Shown: in pieces, positions 9,414-17,934 of the stretch | How the letters are laid out: the number at the start of each line of letters is the position of its first letter | Position numbering within the stretch: position 1 is the stretch's first letter | Source: CBDBND01 sp965207985 | GTDB taxonomy: Bacteria; Pseudomonadota; Alphaproteobacteria; Rhodospirillales; Rhodospirillaceae | Direction: 5' to 3' | DNA: 64,000 nt | Assembly (NCBI GenBank): GCA_965207985.1 | Contig: CBDBND010000013.1 | Span: 62,001-126,000, forward strand | Program-made: the position numbers and the translations under genes | The notes under the pieces: model-generated | Databases searched by the model: none | Seen by the model: only the letters and a program-made list of their open reading frames with translations | Told to the model about the DNA's origin: nothing

Positions 9414-10937
9414 TCAGCCCATTTCTTCAGGTAAGCGACTGGTGTCGGCTAAGTTGTCAAAGTGCGTAAAGGTCGGTTCAAACAGGAGCTTAACTGTTCC
9501 CGTCGGCCCGTGACGTTGTTTGCCGACAATAATTTCAGCGACGTTATGGACGGCTTCCATGTCAGCTTGCCACTTCGCCATTTTGGTGAAGTAATCATCT
9601 TCATTGTTAAACTGATCTAACTGGGGCTGTTTGCGTTCCAGATAATATTCATCTCGATAAATGGACATAACCACGTCGGCGTCCTGCTCGATGGAGCCTG
9701 ATTCCCGCAAATCGGCCAGTTGCGGGCGCTTGTCCTCCCGCTGTTCGACGGCGCGGGACAACTGGGACAAAGCAAGGACGGGGACGTTCAATTCTTTTGC
9801 CAGAGATTTCAGCCCCCGGCTGATGGACGAGATTTCCTGAACCCTGTTGTCATTGCGGTTCATGCGGCCTGGATCCATCAGCTGAAGGTAATCAATAACC
9901 ACTAGGCCAAGACCATTGTGATATTCATTCCGCGCCAGGCGAGCCAGTCTTCGACAGCGTGTGCGCATGGCCGAGATGGTGATTGCTGGCGTGTCATCCA
10001 TATACAACGGCAGTGCATACAGTTCCTGACTGGCGGCCACCAATTTACCGAAATCTTCGTTAGCGACGCGCCCTGTTCTAATGTCATGCGAGTTAATGCG
10101 CGCACGCTCAGCCAAAATACGTGTGGCTAGCTGTTCGGAACTCATTTCAAGAGAAAAGAACGCGACCAGTTTGCCGCGTTCATCGTCGCGGTCCGTATTT
10201 CGAAAAAACTCAGCGGCATTGAAGGCTATGGTGGTGGCCAACGAAGACTTTCCCATCGCCGGCCGGCCGGCCAGGATGATCAAGTCGGACGAATGCATCC
10301 CGCCCAACTTGAAATCCAAGTCCGTAAGCCCCGTTGGCACGCCGGCCAAGGCACCATCACGACGATGCGCTGCTTCCGCCATATCGATGGCTTCGATCAG
10401 AGCGCTTTCGAAATGGGCGAGCCCCCCTTCACTTGAACCGGTAGAAGCCAAGTCGAACAGGCGCTGTTCAGAATGCTCGATCTGGCTGCCTGCGGAATTA
10501 TCCAGGTCGGAGTCAAAAGCGTCATTGACCATGTCCTGGCCGAGGTTGATCAACTCACGGCGCAGATGCAGATCGTAGATCAGCTTGCCGTAATCGGCGC
10601 TGTTGATCACCGTAACAACCGCGTTGGCCAGGCCGGTGAGATAAGCCATGCCGCCGGCATCTTGAATGACGGGGTCTTGTTCCAGGTAGGTCTTGAGGGT
10701 GATCGGATTGGCTTGATGGCCCTGATCAATTAAGCGTGCCGCCGCTTCGAAGACTTTTGCATGGACCGCATCGGAAAAGTGTTCCGGGCGCAGATAGTCG
10801 GACACCGCCTCGAAAGCTCGGTTGTTGAGCATGATGGCGCCCAGCAGAGCCCGCTCCGCTTCTAGATTGTGCGGTGGGCTGCGAAAGACGTCCGGGCTGT
10901 CTTCCGCGGCAAGAACGGGCGATGCGGCTGAGGTCAT
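9414..10937 (-). CDS. dnaB: Replicative DNA helicase DnaB
   Basis: DnaB is the hexameric fork helicase. The N-terminal primase-interaction domain (PHNLEAERALLGAIMLN) is followed by a RecA-like motor domain with Walker A GRPAMGKSSLATT and the DnaB motifs VVIDYLQLM and QLSRAVEQREDKRPQLADLRESG (partly quoted). The length of 507 aa is normal and there is no intein. It is transcribed away from the ribosomal protein operon with a terminator between them. Confidence 0.97.
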   Translation of the reverse strand: MTSAASPVLAAEDSPDVFRSPPHNLEAERALLGAIMLNNRAFEAVSDYLRPEHFSDAVHAKVFEAAARLIDQGHQANPITLKTYLEQDPVIQDAGGMAYLTGLANAVVTVINSADYGKLIYDLHLRRELINLGQDMVNDAFDSDLDNSAGSQIEHSEQRLFDLASTGSSEGGLAHFESALIEAIDMAEAAHRRDGALAGVPTGLTDLDFKLGGMHSSDLIILAGRPAMGKSSLATTIAFNAAEFFRNTDRDDERGKLVAFFSLEMSSEQLATRILAERARINSHDIRTGRVANEDFGKLVAASQELYALPLYMDDTPAITISAMRTRCRRLARLARNEYHNGLGLVVIDYLQLMDPGRMNRNDNRVQEISSISRGLKSLAKELNVPVLALSQLSRAVEQREDKRPQLADLRESGSIEQDADVVMSIYRDEYYLERKQPQLDQFNNEDDYFTKMAKWQADMEAVHNVAEIIVGKQRHGPTGTVKLLFEPTFTHFDNLADTSRLPEEMG

Positions 10938-11040
10938 GGGCGGACCATATCAAAGTTAGAGTCTGAGAGGGACAGCCCTATGAGTGTGAATAAAGAGGAA
11001 CCTGTGGATAAACGCGAGTCGCCGTCGCCAAAACTGAGTC

Positions 11041-11066
11041 AAAACGCCAGCCACGAAAGGCCGGCG
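11041..11066 (-). terminator. Rho-independent terminator of the rpsF-rpsR-rplI operon
   Basis: On the minus strand an 8 bp G+C-rich stem (CGCCGGCC pairing with GGCTGGCG, one G-U pair) with a 6-base loop is followed by TTTT. It lies 35 bp after the rplI stop, in the gap before dnaB. Confidence 0.7.
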
Positions 11067-11100
11067 CTTGATTTGAATTATGACAACGAAAACGATGCCG

Positions 11101-11763
11101 CTATTCGGATTTCGATTCCTCTTCCGCGGCAGCGGCTTCTTCGGAAGCGGCGTCGCTCTCTTCGGGCTTTTCCTCTTCGGCCGTTTTCGTCTCTCCTTCG
11201 AGGGCCGCCTCCAGAGCCTGCTCCGCTTCCTGTTCAAGCTGAACCGCTTCGGCAGCGTCTTCGGCTTTTTCCATCAGGTCAGCGGCCATGGCAGCAGCGG
11301 CATCAATGTCCGCCTGATCCTTCGACCGTGACACGGTGATGGTAATGTCGACGGACACTTCAGGGTGCAACTTCACCGGCACCGTGTATTGACCGAGCTG
11401 TTTGATGGCGGCGCTGAGATCAACCTGTCCGCGGTCCATCTTTACACCCTCTTCTTTGAGGCCGTCGGTGACATCGCGGGCGGTGACGGAGCCATAAAGC
11501 TGACCGCCTTCTCCGGCCTGGCGGATCAGGACCAGGTGAAGCCCTTCCATTTTCTTGGCCACCGCTTCGGCTTCGCCGCGGCGTTCTAGGTTGATCGCCT
11601 CCAGCTCGGCCCGCTTGCTTTCAAAATAGGATTTGTTGGCTTCGGTGGCGCGCAGCGCTTTCTTTTGCGGCAGTAGAAAATTCCGTGCGTAGCCGCTCTT
11701 GACCCTGACCACGTCGCCCATCTGGCCAAGTTTGTCGATCCGTTCAAGGAGAATGACATCCAT
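11101..11763 (-). CDS. rplI: 50S ribosomal protein L9 with acidic C-terminal extension
   Basis: The first ~150 residues are a standard L9: an N-terminal domain with MDVILLERIDKLGQMGDVV, the long connecting helix, and a C-terminal domain. L9 binds 23S rRNA near the L1 stalk. The protein is 220 residues, about 70 longer than usual. The extra tail is nearly all Ala, Glu, Lys and Ser and probably disordered. The gene closes the rpsF-rpsR-rplI operon, 11 bp after rpsR. Confidence 0.95.
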   Translation of the reverse strand: MDVILLERIDKLGQMGDVVRVKSGYARNFLLPQKKALRATEANKSYFESKRAELEAINLERRGEAEAVAKKMEGLHLVLIRQAGEGGQLYGSVTARDVTDGLKEEGVKMDRGQVDLSAAIKQLGQYTVPVKLHPEVSVDITITVSRSKDQADIDAAAAMAADLMEKAEDAAEAVQLEQEAEQALEAALEGETKTAEEEKPEESDAASEEAAAAEEESKSE

Positions 11764-11774
11764 GGTGCGTCCTC

Positions 11775-12011
11775 CTACTCACTGACCACGTAAGGCAACA
11801 ACGCCAAGTACCGGGCCCGTTTAATAGCGCGGGCAAGTTCACGCTGCTTCTTCGCTGACACGGCGGTGATGCGGCTGGGAACGATCTTGCCCCGCTCGGA
11901 GATATAGCGCTGCAGAAGTTTGATGTCTTTGTAATCGATCTTCGGTGCGTTTGGTCCGGTGAAGGGGCAGGCCTTGCGGCGGCGGAAGAATGGTTTGCGA
12001 CGAACTGCCAT
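11775..12011 (-). CDS. rpsR: 30S ribosomal protein S18
   Basis: This 78-residue basic protein has the S18 core KIDYKDIKLLQRYISERGKI and the ending RARYLALLPYV. S18 sits beside S6 on the 30S platform. Its ATG shares one base with the rpsF stop codon, which indicates translational coupling. Identity is secure. Confidence 0.97.
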   Translation of the reverse strand: MAVRRKPFFRRRKACPFTGPNAPKIDYKDIKLLQRYISERGKIVPSRITAVSAKKQRELARAIKRARYLALLPYVVSE

Positions 12012-12484
12012 CAGCTTTCTCCCTCGTCTGACGCTGCCTTCTCAGGAGCTTGTTCCGCTTCACCATTATCACTGTCAGCACCCTCGCTTCTGCGCCCGGA
12101 TTCAAACCGTCCACCGCCGCGTTCGCCCCGATCGCCTCGCTCACCACGGCCACCGCTGCGGCCCTTGTTCTGGAGAATGGCCGACGGGCCTTCCTCGTGC
12201 TCTTCTACCCGGATGGTCATATAACGAAGAACGTCTTCATTGATGCGCATGCGCCGTTCGTATTCACTCACGGCTTCAGCGGGTGCGTCCACGTTGAACA
12301 ACACGTAATGGCCTTTGCGGTTCTTCTTGATACGGAAGGCCAGGCTGCGCAGACCCCAATGCTCGCGCTTTGCGACGGAACCGCCGTTTTCTTCCAGGAT
12401 TTTGGTCAAGTCATCGGCCAGGGTATCGACCTGTGTGGACGATATATCCTGACGGGCAATGACCACGCTCTCGTAGAGTGGCAT
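12011..12484 (-). CDS. rpsF: 30S ribosomal protein S6 with Arg/Gly-rich and acidic tail
   Basis: The ATG at 12484 gives MPLYESVVIARQDIS, the normal S6 N-terminus; an earlier in-frame start would add 12 unlikely residues. The first ~100 residues are the S6 fold, which pairs with S18 on the 30S platform. A tail follows that is rich in Arg and Gly (RGERGDRGERGGGR) and then in Glu, Ala and Ser. Such tails occur in other alphaproteobacterial S6 proteins. It is the first gene of the operon. Confidence 0.95.
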   Translation of the reverse strand: MPLYESVVIARQDISSTQVDTLADDLTKILEENGGSVAKREHWGLRSLAFRIKKNRKGHYVLFNVDAPAEAVSEYERRMRINEDVLRYMTIRVEEHEEGPSAILQNKGRSGGRGERGDRGERGGGRFESGRRSEGADSDNGEAEQAPEKAASDEGES

Positions 12485-12576
12485 GCAAATGCTCTCCTTA
12501 TGGCTTCTCTCTTCCCTCAAGTCCCCTGACTGGAGGGCATAGCCGGCTGGGCCGGCAAGGAGCTATGAAGCGCGGG

Positions 12577-12604
12577 ACTATACACAAATCCCCTGGGGGA
12601 GCAA
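12577..12604 (-). promoter_or_regulatory. Probable sigma-70-type promoter for rpsF operon
   Basis: On the minus strand a TTGCTC -35-like box (12599-12604) and a TATAGT -10 box (12577-12582) are separated by 16 bp, about 90 bp upstream of the rpsF ATG. This is pattern matching only. Confidence 0.45.
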
Positions 12605-12641
12605 GGGAGCCCAAATCCTTAAGGCCCTCTCAGTCCTCCGC

Positions 12642-12672
12642 TTGACAGCGGCCGCTGTTCCGGGCCTTAAAC
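12642..12672 (+). promoter_or_regulatory. Possible promoter for fabD operon
   Basis: A perfect TTGACA (12642-12647) is followed after 17-19 bp by a weak -10-like CCTTAA/TTAAAC, about 40 bp upstream of the fabD ATG. It lies in the divergent rpsF/fabD spacer. The weak -10 makes this tentative. Confidence 0.35.
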
Positions 12673-12709
12673 CAGGCCGTAGACCATGGATCTATATAAA
12701 GGGGTGACT

Positions 12710-13654
12710 ATGAGTTGGGCATTTGTCTTTCCCGGACAGGGATCCCAGGCCGTCGGCATGGGCAAAGACCTTCACGACACGTTTGCGGAAGCCAAGGAGG
12801 TGTTCCAGGAGGTCGACGAAGCCCTTAAGCAATCCCTGTCCCGGCTCATGTTCGAGGGCCCGGAGGACGATTTAACGCTGACTGAGAACGCACAACCGGC
12901 GCTGATGGCGGTCAGTCTGGCCGCTGTCCGGGTGCTGGAAAGCCAGAGCGACCTCACCATCCGCAGCAAGGCCAGATTTGTCGCCGGGCATTCCCTCGGT
13001 GAATACTCCGCCTTGGCCGCCGCCGGTGCGCTCGCATTGGCAGACGCTGCCCGCCTCCTCAAAACCCGGGGTCAGGCCATGCAGGACGCGGTTCCTGTCG
13101 GAGAAGGGGCCATGGCAGCTTTGCTCGGGCTCGATTTGGCCGATGTCCAGGAGGTCGCCGCCGAGGCCGCCCAGGGTGATGAAGTCTGTACGGCGGCGAA
13201 CGACAATGCCCCTGGCCAGGTCGTCGTTTCGGGTCATGCCACAGCGGTAGAGCGGGCCGTGGACCTGGCTAAAGAAAAGGGTGCTAAGCGGGCCATCATG
13301 CTCTCGGTCAGCGCCCCGTTTCATTGCGCTTTGATGGCGCCGGCAGCAGACGTCATGACGACGGCTCTTGACGCAACCGACATTAATCCACCTGTTGTTC
13401 CTGTGGTCGCCAACGTGACCGCCGGTAGTGTGATCGAGCCTGATGAAATCCGGCGTCTGCTTGTCGATCAGGTCACCGGTATGGTGCGCTGGCGGGAAAG
13501 TGTCACCATGATGACCGAAGCCGGTGTTGATACTCAGATCGAAATCGGTTCCGGCAAGGTGCTCACAGGCATGGCGAAACGCATTAACCGCGACCTTAAA
13601 ACCGTTAGCTTGCAAAGCCCGTCCGATATGGAAGAGTTTCTGAAAAGCATTTGA
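12710..13654 (+). CDS. fabD: Malonyl-CoA:ACP transacylase
   Basis: FabD loads malonate onto acyl carrier protein for type II fatty acid synthesis. The ATG at 12710 gives MSWAFVFPGQGSQAVGMG, the canonical beginning; the frame extends 24 bp upstream but without the motif. The catalytic Ser is in VAGHSLGEYSALAA, and the His is in SAPFHCALM. The length of 314 aa is normal. It is the first gene of fabD-fabG-acpP-fabF-mltG. Confidence 0.97.
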   Translation: MSWAFVFPGQGSQAVGMGKDLHDTFAEAKEVFQEVDEALKQSLSRLMFEGPEDDLTLTENAQPALMAVSLAAVRVLESQSDLTIRSKARFVAGHSLGEYSALAAAGALALADAARLLKTRGQAMQDAVPVGEGAMAALLGLDLADVQEVAAEAAQGDEVCTAANDNAPGQVVVSGHATAVERAVDLAKEKGAKRAIMLSVSAPFHCALMAPAADVMTTALDATDINPPVVPVVANVTAGSVIEPDEIRRLLVDQVTGMVRWRESVTMMTEAGVDTQIEIGSGKVLTGMAKRINRDLKTVSLQSPSDMEEFLKSI

Positions 13655-13684
13655 GAAAATCCCTTATCCACCGGGAGACCCACT

Positions 13685-14422
13685 ATGTTCGATTTGACTG
13701 ACAAGACCGCCCTTATCACCGGTGCCACAGGCGGCATCGGGGGCGCCATTGCCAAGGCGCTACACGCCCAAGGTGCCACAGTGGTTCTCTCGGGCACACG
13801 GGAGGAGGTGCTCAAGGACATGGTGGATGACCTTGGTGAACGCGCGCATGCCGTGCCGTGCAATTTAGCGGACACGGAAGCGGTGGAGGCGCTCATCGGT
13901 CACGCGGAAGACGCCGGCGGTCCGCTCGACATCCTGGTCAACAATGCGGGCATTACCCGAGACGGACTGATTTTGCGCATGAAGGATGAAGACTTTTGGG
14001 ACGTGATCGGCGTCAATCTCGCCGTCGCCTTTCGTCTTTCCCGTGCGGCGGTAAAAGGCATGATGAAACGGCGGTTCGGCCGCATTGTCTCGGTGACCTC
14101 CGTGGTCGGCGTTACCGGCAATGCCGGACAGGTCAATTACGCCGCCTCAAAGGCTGGGCTCATCGGCTTTACCAAATCCTTGGCGCAAGAAGTGGCGAGC
14201 CGCGGCATTACAGCCAACTGTGTGGCGCCGGGGTTCATATCGACGGCCATGACCGACGCGCTCAACGATCAGCAACGCGACGTTTCACTCGCCGCTATTC
14301 CTGCTGGACGGTTTGGCGACGTCGAAGACGTGGCTTCTGCTGTTGTCTATTTGGCCTCTAATGAAGCCGCTTACGTGACCGGTCAGACCCTGCATGTAAA
14401 CGGCGGAATGGCCATGATTTGA
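13685..14422 (+). CDS. fabG: 3-oxoacyl-ACP reductase FabG
   Basis: FabG is an NADPH-dependent SDR that reduces 3-oxoacyl-ACP. It has TGATGGIGGAIA for cofactor binding, NNAG, the catalytic Ser in SVTSVVGV and YAASK. The length of 245 aa is normal and the C-terminus ends in the usual GQTLHVNGGMAM. It lies 30 bp after fabD. Confidence 0.97.
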   Translation: MFDLTDKTALITGATGGIGGAIAKALHAQGATVVLSGTREEVLKDMVDDLGERAHAVPCNLADTEAVEALIGHAEDAGGPLDILVNNAGITRDGLILRMKDEDFWDVIGVNLAVAFRLSRAAVKGMMKRRFGRIVSVTSVVGVTGNAGQVNYAASKAGLIGFTKSLAQEVASRGITANCVAPGFISTAMTDALNDQQRDVSLAAIPAGRFGDVEDVASAVVYLASNEAAYVTGQTLHVNGGMAMI

Positions 14423-14563
14423 GCCATTTTTTGGGCTTCGGCGTAGACCTAGCCAAGGGTGGGGAAGTATGCTACCTAACCCGCGCTTCGGGGAGGATGG
14501 GCTACATATTGGCTCTCTTTCGGTGCACCATACAATCCCTGGGAACATTTGAGGATGGACGCC

Positions 14564-14800
14564 ATGAGTGACGTCGCTGATCGCGTTAAAAAAATCGTTG
14601 TGGAGCATTTAGGCGTGGAAGAGTCCAAAGTGACCGAAACCGCCAGCTTCATCGACGACCTCGGGGCCGACAGCCTCGATACCGTCGAACTTGTGATGGC
14701 CTTTGAAGAGGAATTTGGCGTTGAAATTCCTGATGACGCCGCTGAGAAGATTCTCACCGTCAAAGATGCCATCGGTTTTATCGAAACCAACGCCGCTTAA
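14564..14800 (+). CDS. acpP: Acyl carrier protein
   Basis: The ATG at 14564 gives MSDVADRVKKIVVEHLG, a normal AcpP start; an in-frame TTG 15 bp upstream is less likely. The 4'-phosphopantetheine attachment Ser is in GADSLDTVELVM. The protein is 78 residues and strongly acidic. It is separated from fabG by about 140 bp, enough for its own promoter. Confidence 0.97.
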   Translation: MSDVADRVKKIVVEHLGVEESKVTETASFIDDLGADSLDTVELVMAFEEEFGVEIPDDAAEKILTVKDAIGFIETNAA

Positions 14801-14810
14801 GGGTGAGCCG

Positions 14811-14839
14811 CAGCAAACTCGGCGGTTCAGAGTTTGCTG
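14811..14839 (+). terminator. Hairpin between acpP and fabF
   Basis: A perfect 10 bp stem (CAGCAAACTC with GAGTTTGCTG) and a 9-base loop lies 10 bp after the acpP stop. No run of T follows, so it may stabilise or attenuate the highly expressed acpP message rather than terminate it fully. Confidence 0.5.
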
Positions 14840-14875
14840 TACAACCAAGTTTAATAGTCTCGCAATGCTGAGATC

Positions 14876-16138
14876 ATGACACGGGTCGTTATCACTGGCC
14901 TGGGTCTCTTAACACCGCTTGGACGCGGCGCTGAGGGAAACTGGCAATCATTGACAGAAAGCAAGTCGGGCATTCGGACCGTTCAAGGGTTTGAAGTGGA
15001 TGACTTGCCGTGCCGGGTTGGGGGCCAGGTTCCCAGCGAAGAAGATCACCCATATCGATTTGACGTCGATGCGTTGGTGTCGCCAAAGGAACGGCGGCGC
15101 ATGGATGACTTTATCGTTTTCGGGTTGGCCGCTGCCGACGATGCCATTGAAGACTCGGGCTGGAAGCCCTCGAGTGACAAAGAACGGGATCGCACGGGTG
15201 TTATTGTCGGCTCCGGGATCGGCGGGCTTCAGACCATCTACAACAATTCGGTCACTCTTAAAGAGCAAGGACCGCGACGGATCTCACCTTTCTTTATTCC
15301 GTCCAGCCTGATCAACCTGGTATCCGGTCAGGTGTCCATCAAGCACGGCTTTAAAGGACCGAACCACTCCGTCGTGACCGCCTGTTCTACGGGTGCTCAT
15401 GCCATCGGCGATGCGTCGCGTATGATCAAATACGGTGATGCCGACGTCATGGTGGCCGGTGGTGCGGAAGCGGCCTTGACCCGCCTAGGGATTGCCGGTT
15501 TTGCAGCGGCCAAGGCGCTATCAACCAATTACAACGATACGCCGACGAAAGCATCCCGCCCCTGGGACAAAGGCCGAGACGGACTTGTCATGGGTGAGGG
15601 CGCCGGCGCTGTCGTGCTTGAAAACTATGACCATGCCAAAGCCCGGGGCGCAAAAATTTATGCTGAAGTTTTAGGGTATGGGCTTTCCGGCGACGCTTAT
15701 CACATCACCGCGCCGGCAGAGGATGGCGACGGTGGTTTTCGGGCCATGCGCGGGGCGATCGAGGATTCCGGTCTAAATCCGTCGGAAATCGATTATGTCA
15801 ACGCCCATGGAACGTCTACGCCCAAAGGAGATGAAATTGAATTGGGCGCGGTTAAGCGCCTGTTTGGTGATCACGCCTACAGTTTGTCCATGTCGTCGAC
15901 AAAATCCGCGATCGGTCATTTGCTCGGTGCTGCCGGCAGTGTCGAGGCAATTTATTCGGTCTTGGCCTTGACGCATCAAATGGCGCCACCGACCCTTAAC
16001 CTTGATGACCCCTCGGAAGGGTGTGACATCGATTTGGTGCCTCATACAGCCAAAGCCAGGGATATCCGGTTCACCCTGTCCAACTCGTTTGGTTTCGGTG
16101 GAACCAACGCATCACTTGTTCTCGGCCCTGCAGACTAA
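14876..16138 (+). CDS. fabF: 3-oxoacyl-ACP synthase II
   Basis: FabF condenses malonyl-ACP with acyl-ACP. The Cys-His-His triad is visible: Cys in VTACSTGAHAIG, the first His in NAHGTSTPKGD, and the second in SAIGHLLGAAG. The length of 420 aa is normal. The C-terminus has NSFGFGGTNASLV. It sits between acpP and mltG as in many Alphaproteobacteria. Confidence 0.97.
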   Translation: MTRVVITGLGLLTPLGRGAEGNWQSLTESKSGIRTVQGFEVDDLPCRVGGQVPSEEDHPYRFDVDALVSPKERRRMDDFIVFGLAAADDAIEDSGWKPSSDKERDRTGVIVGSGIGGLQTIYNNSVTLKEQGPRRISPFFIPSSLINLVSGQVSIKHGFKGPNHSVVTACSTGAHAIGDASRMIKYGDADVMVAGGAEAALTRLGIAGFAAAKALSTNYNDTPTKASRPWDKGRDGLVMGEGAGAVVLENYDHAKARGAKIYAEVLGYGLSGDAYHITAPAEDGDGGFRAMRGAIEDSGLNPSEIDYVNAHGTSTPKGDEIELGAVKRLFGDHAYSLSMSSTKSAIGHLLGAAGSVEAIYSVLALTHQMAPPTLNLDDPSEGCDIDLVPHTAKARDIRFTLSNSFGFGGTNASLVLGPAD

Positions 16139-16151
16139 GACCTGACCCGCC

Positions 16152-17135
16152 ATGAAGCGCTTGCTCGCTGCCGGTGTCATCGTCCTCGCCATAGGCTTGG
16201 CTGCTCTTGCCGGGAGCTGGCTCTGGCTGCAATCGCGCCTTCAAGCACCCGGCCCGCTCACCGAAGATAAAGTTGTCGTTGTTGTTTCCGGCTCAGGCCT
16301 CAACCGTATCGCCAGCCAACTGGAACAAGCCGGTGTTATTGAATCCGCGCTTATTTTTCGCATTCATGCCCGGCTTGCCGGGTTCGCGAGTCAACTGAAA
16401 GCGGGTGAATACCGTTTTAAATCGGCAACCACAGCCGGTGACGTGCTGGCCAAGTTGGTTGCCAATGACGTCGTCGTGCGATTTCTCACCATCCCGGAAG
16501 GAATGACCACATCACAAATCGTGGGCCTCCTAAATCAAGCGCAGGGTTTGACGGGAGACGTGCCGGCCACAATCACGCAAGGTGATCTGTTGCCCGAAAC
16601 CTATGGCTTCAGCCTCGGTGAACCCCGCGCCAGTCTCGTACGCCGGATGACGAATGCGATGGACCGAACACTGGACGATCTATGGCTCGACCGGTCAGAC
16701 GACCTTCCGTTCGAAACCCGGGAGCAGGTACTCATCCTTGCTTCCATTGTTGAAAAGGAAACCGCCTTGGCGTCCGAACGGGGCCGTGTTGCCGCTGTGT
16801 TCGTCAACCGTCTCAAACGGGGTATGCGGCTGCAGTCCGACCCGACGGTCGCTTTCGGTATTGATCCTACAGGCCCTCTCGGCCGGCCATTGCGCCGGTC
16901 AGAATTGACCCAAGAAACGCCGTACAACACTTATGTGATTGATGGTTTGCCTCCCGGTCCCATTTGCCACCCAGGCCGGGACTCCATTGCAGCGGTTCTC
17001 AACCCGGCGCAGACCCGTGATCTGTACTTTGTCGCCGACGGATCGGGCGGACATGCTTTTGCGGAGACCCTGTCCCAACACAACCGCAACGTAGCGCGGT
17101 GGCGGCAGATCCAGCGGGAGCGCGGCGAGCGGTAA
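16152..17135 (+). CDS. mltG: Endolytic murein transglycosylase MltG
   Basis: MltG cleaves nascent glycan strands at the inner membrane. An N-terminal transmembrane helix (residues about 5-25) is followed by a LysM-like region and the YceG catalytic domain. The catalytic Glu is in ILASIVEKETA, followed by AAVFVNRLKRGMRLQSDPT. The length of 327 aa is typical. It begins 13 bp after the fabF stop. Confidence 0.95.
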   Translation: MKRLLAAGVIVLAIGLAALAGSWLWLQSRLQAPGPLTEDKVVVVVSGSGLNRIASQLEQAGVIESALIFRIHARLAGFASQLKAGEYRFKSATTAGDVLAKLVANDVVVRFLTIPEGMTTSQIVGLLNQAQGLTGDVPATITQGDLLPETYGFSLGEPRASLVRRMTNAMDRTLDDLWLDRSDDLPFETREQVLILASIVEKETALASERGRVAAVFVNRLKRGMRLQSDPTVAFGIDPTGPLGRPLRRSELTQETPYNTYVIDGLPPGPICHPGRDSIAAVLNPAQTRDLYFVADGSGGHAFAETLSQHNRNVARWRQIQRERGER

Positions 17136-17186
17136 CGTGACTCCGTGGCGCGAATGGCCCTAAACTCCCCTCAGTGGAGGGCATCT

Positions 17187-17801
17187 ATGGATTGGCTCTA
17201 TTCGTCGTTGGCTGAGGCTTCGCTATTGAATCTCGCCGTTATCGCGGTCGTTGTCTTGTTGATTGCCTTCGGTTTGAGGCGCTGGGCCGCCGGCATTTTC
17301 ACCCGCCTTCGCTGGCTGTTGGGCGGTGGCCCATCAACGGGTGCCCTGGTTGACATTGATGGTTATATCGGCGAAGTGGCCGGTGTCGGATTGACCCGTG
17401 TCACACTAAAAAGTTTCGACGGCTCGACCATGTCTCTTTCCCTCGGTGGCATCCATGCCGTCGTGACCTATCCCAAGGGGCATCAAGGATGCATGGTCGA
17501 CATCATCCTTCCTCCAGGAAACGATCAAGCGAAATTCATTGAAGGCATGGTGGTGACGAGAACGGAATCCATACGGGAGAGGTTTCCAAGCATCTTACGC
17601 GAACCACCACGTTTACTGGCACGCCAGGAAACCAATGCAGGCCAAGTTCTTCTGCGGGTCTATTTCCCAATATGGCCAGGCTGTGGAGATCCCATTGAAG
17701 ATGTGTTTCGTCCACAGATCGCCGATGCCTTAAAGAAGATCGATCCGGAGTATGCGGATTGGATGATCATGGTGTCATACGACACCACAGAGGAAACCTA
17801 G
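17187..17801 (+). CDS. Membrane-anchored MscS-like beta-domain protein
   Basis: The ATG at 17187 is chosen because a strong ribosome-binding site (GTGGAGGG) precedes it; an upstream GTG would add 14 residues. The 204-residue protein has one N-terminal transmembrane helix (about residues 12-30). A soluble part follows that resembles the beta and alpha/beta cytoplasmic domains of MscS-type channels (DIDGYIGEVAGVGLTRVTLK, SFDGSTMSLSLGGI). It lacks the extra pore helices of a full channel. The function is not known. Confidence 0.55.
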   Translation: MDWLYSSLAEASLLNLAVIAVVVLLIAFGLRRWAAGIFTRLRWLLGGGPSTGALVDIDGYIGEVAGVGLTRVTLKSFDGSTMSLSLGGIHAVVTYPKGHQGCMVDIILPPGNDQAKFIEGMVVTRTESIRERFPSILREPPRLLARQETNAGQVLLRVYFPIWPGCGDPIEDVFRPQIADALKKIDPEYADWMIMVSYDTTEET

Positions 17802-17934
17802 CAAAGGTAAACTCTCACGCTGGTGTAAACGCCTGGTCGAGCAAGAGCCCCGTTTCCAGTTTCTCTTTGGATGACAAGTCCCCAATCAATCGGCGTTTGC
17901 TACCGTTACCGATCTTCCCAACCGCAATCTCTTT

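Noticed and set aside
10980..11339. Plus-strand frames antisense to rplI
   Set aside because: They are products of the Ala/Glu-rich tail of L9 read on the opposite strand; composition is Arg/Pro/Leu-rich with no homology.
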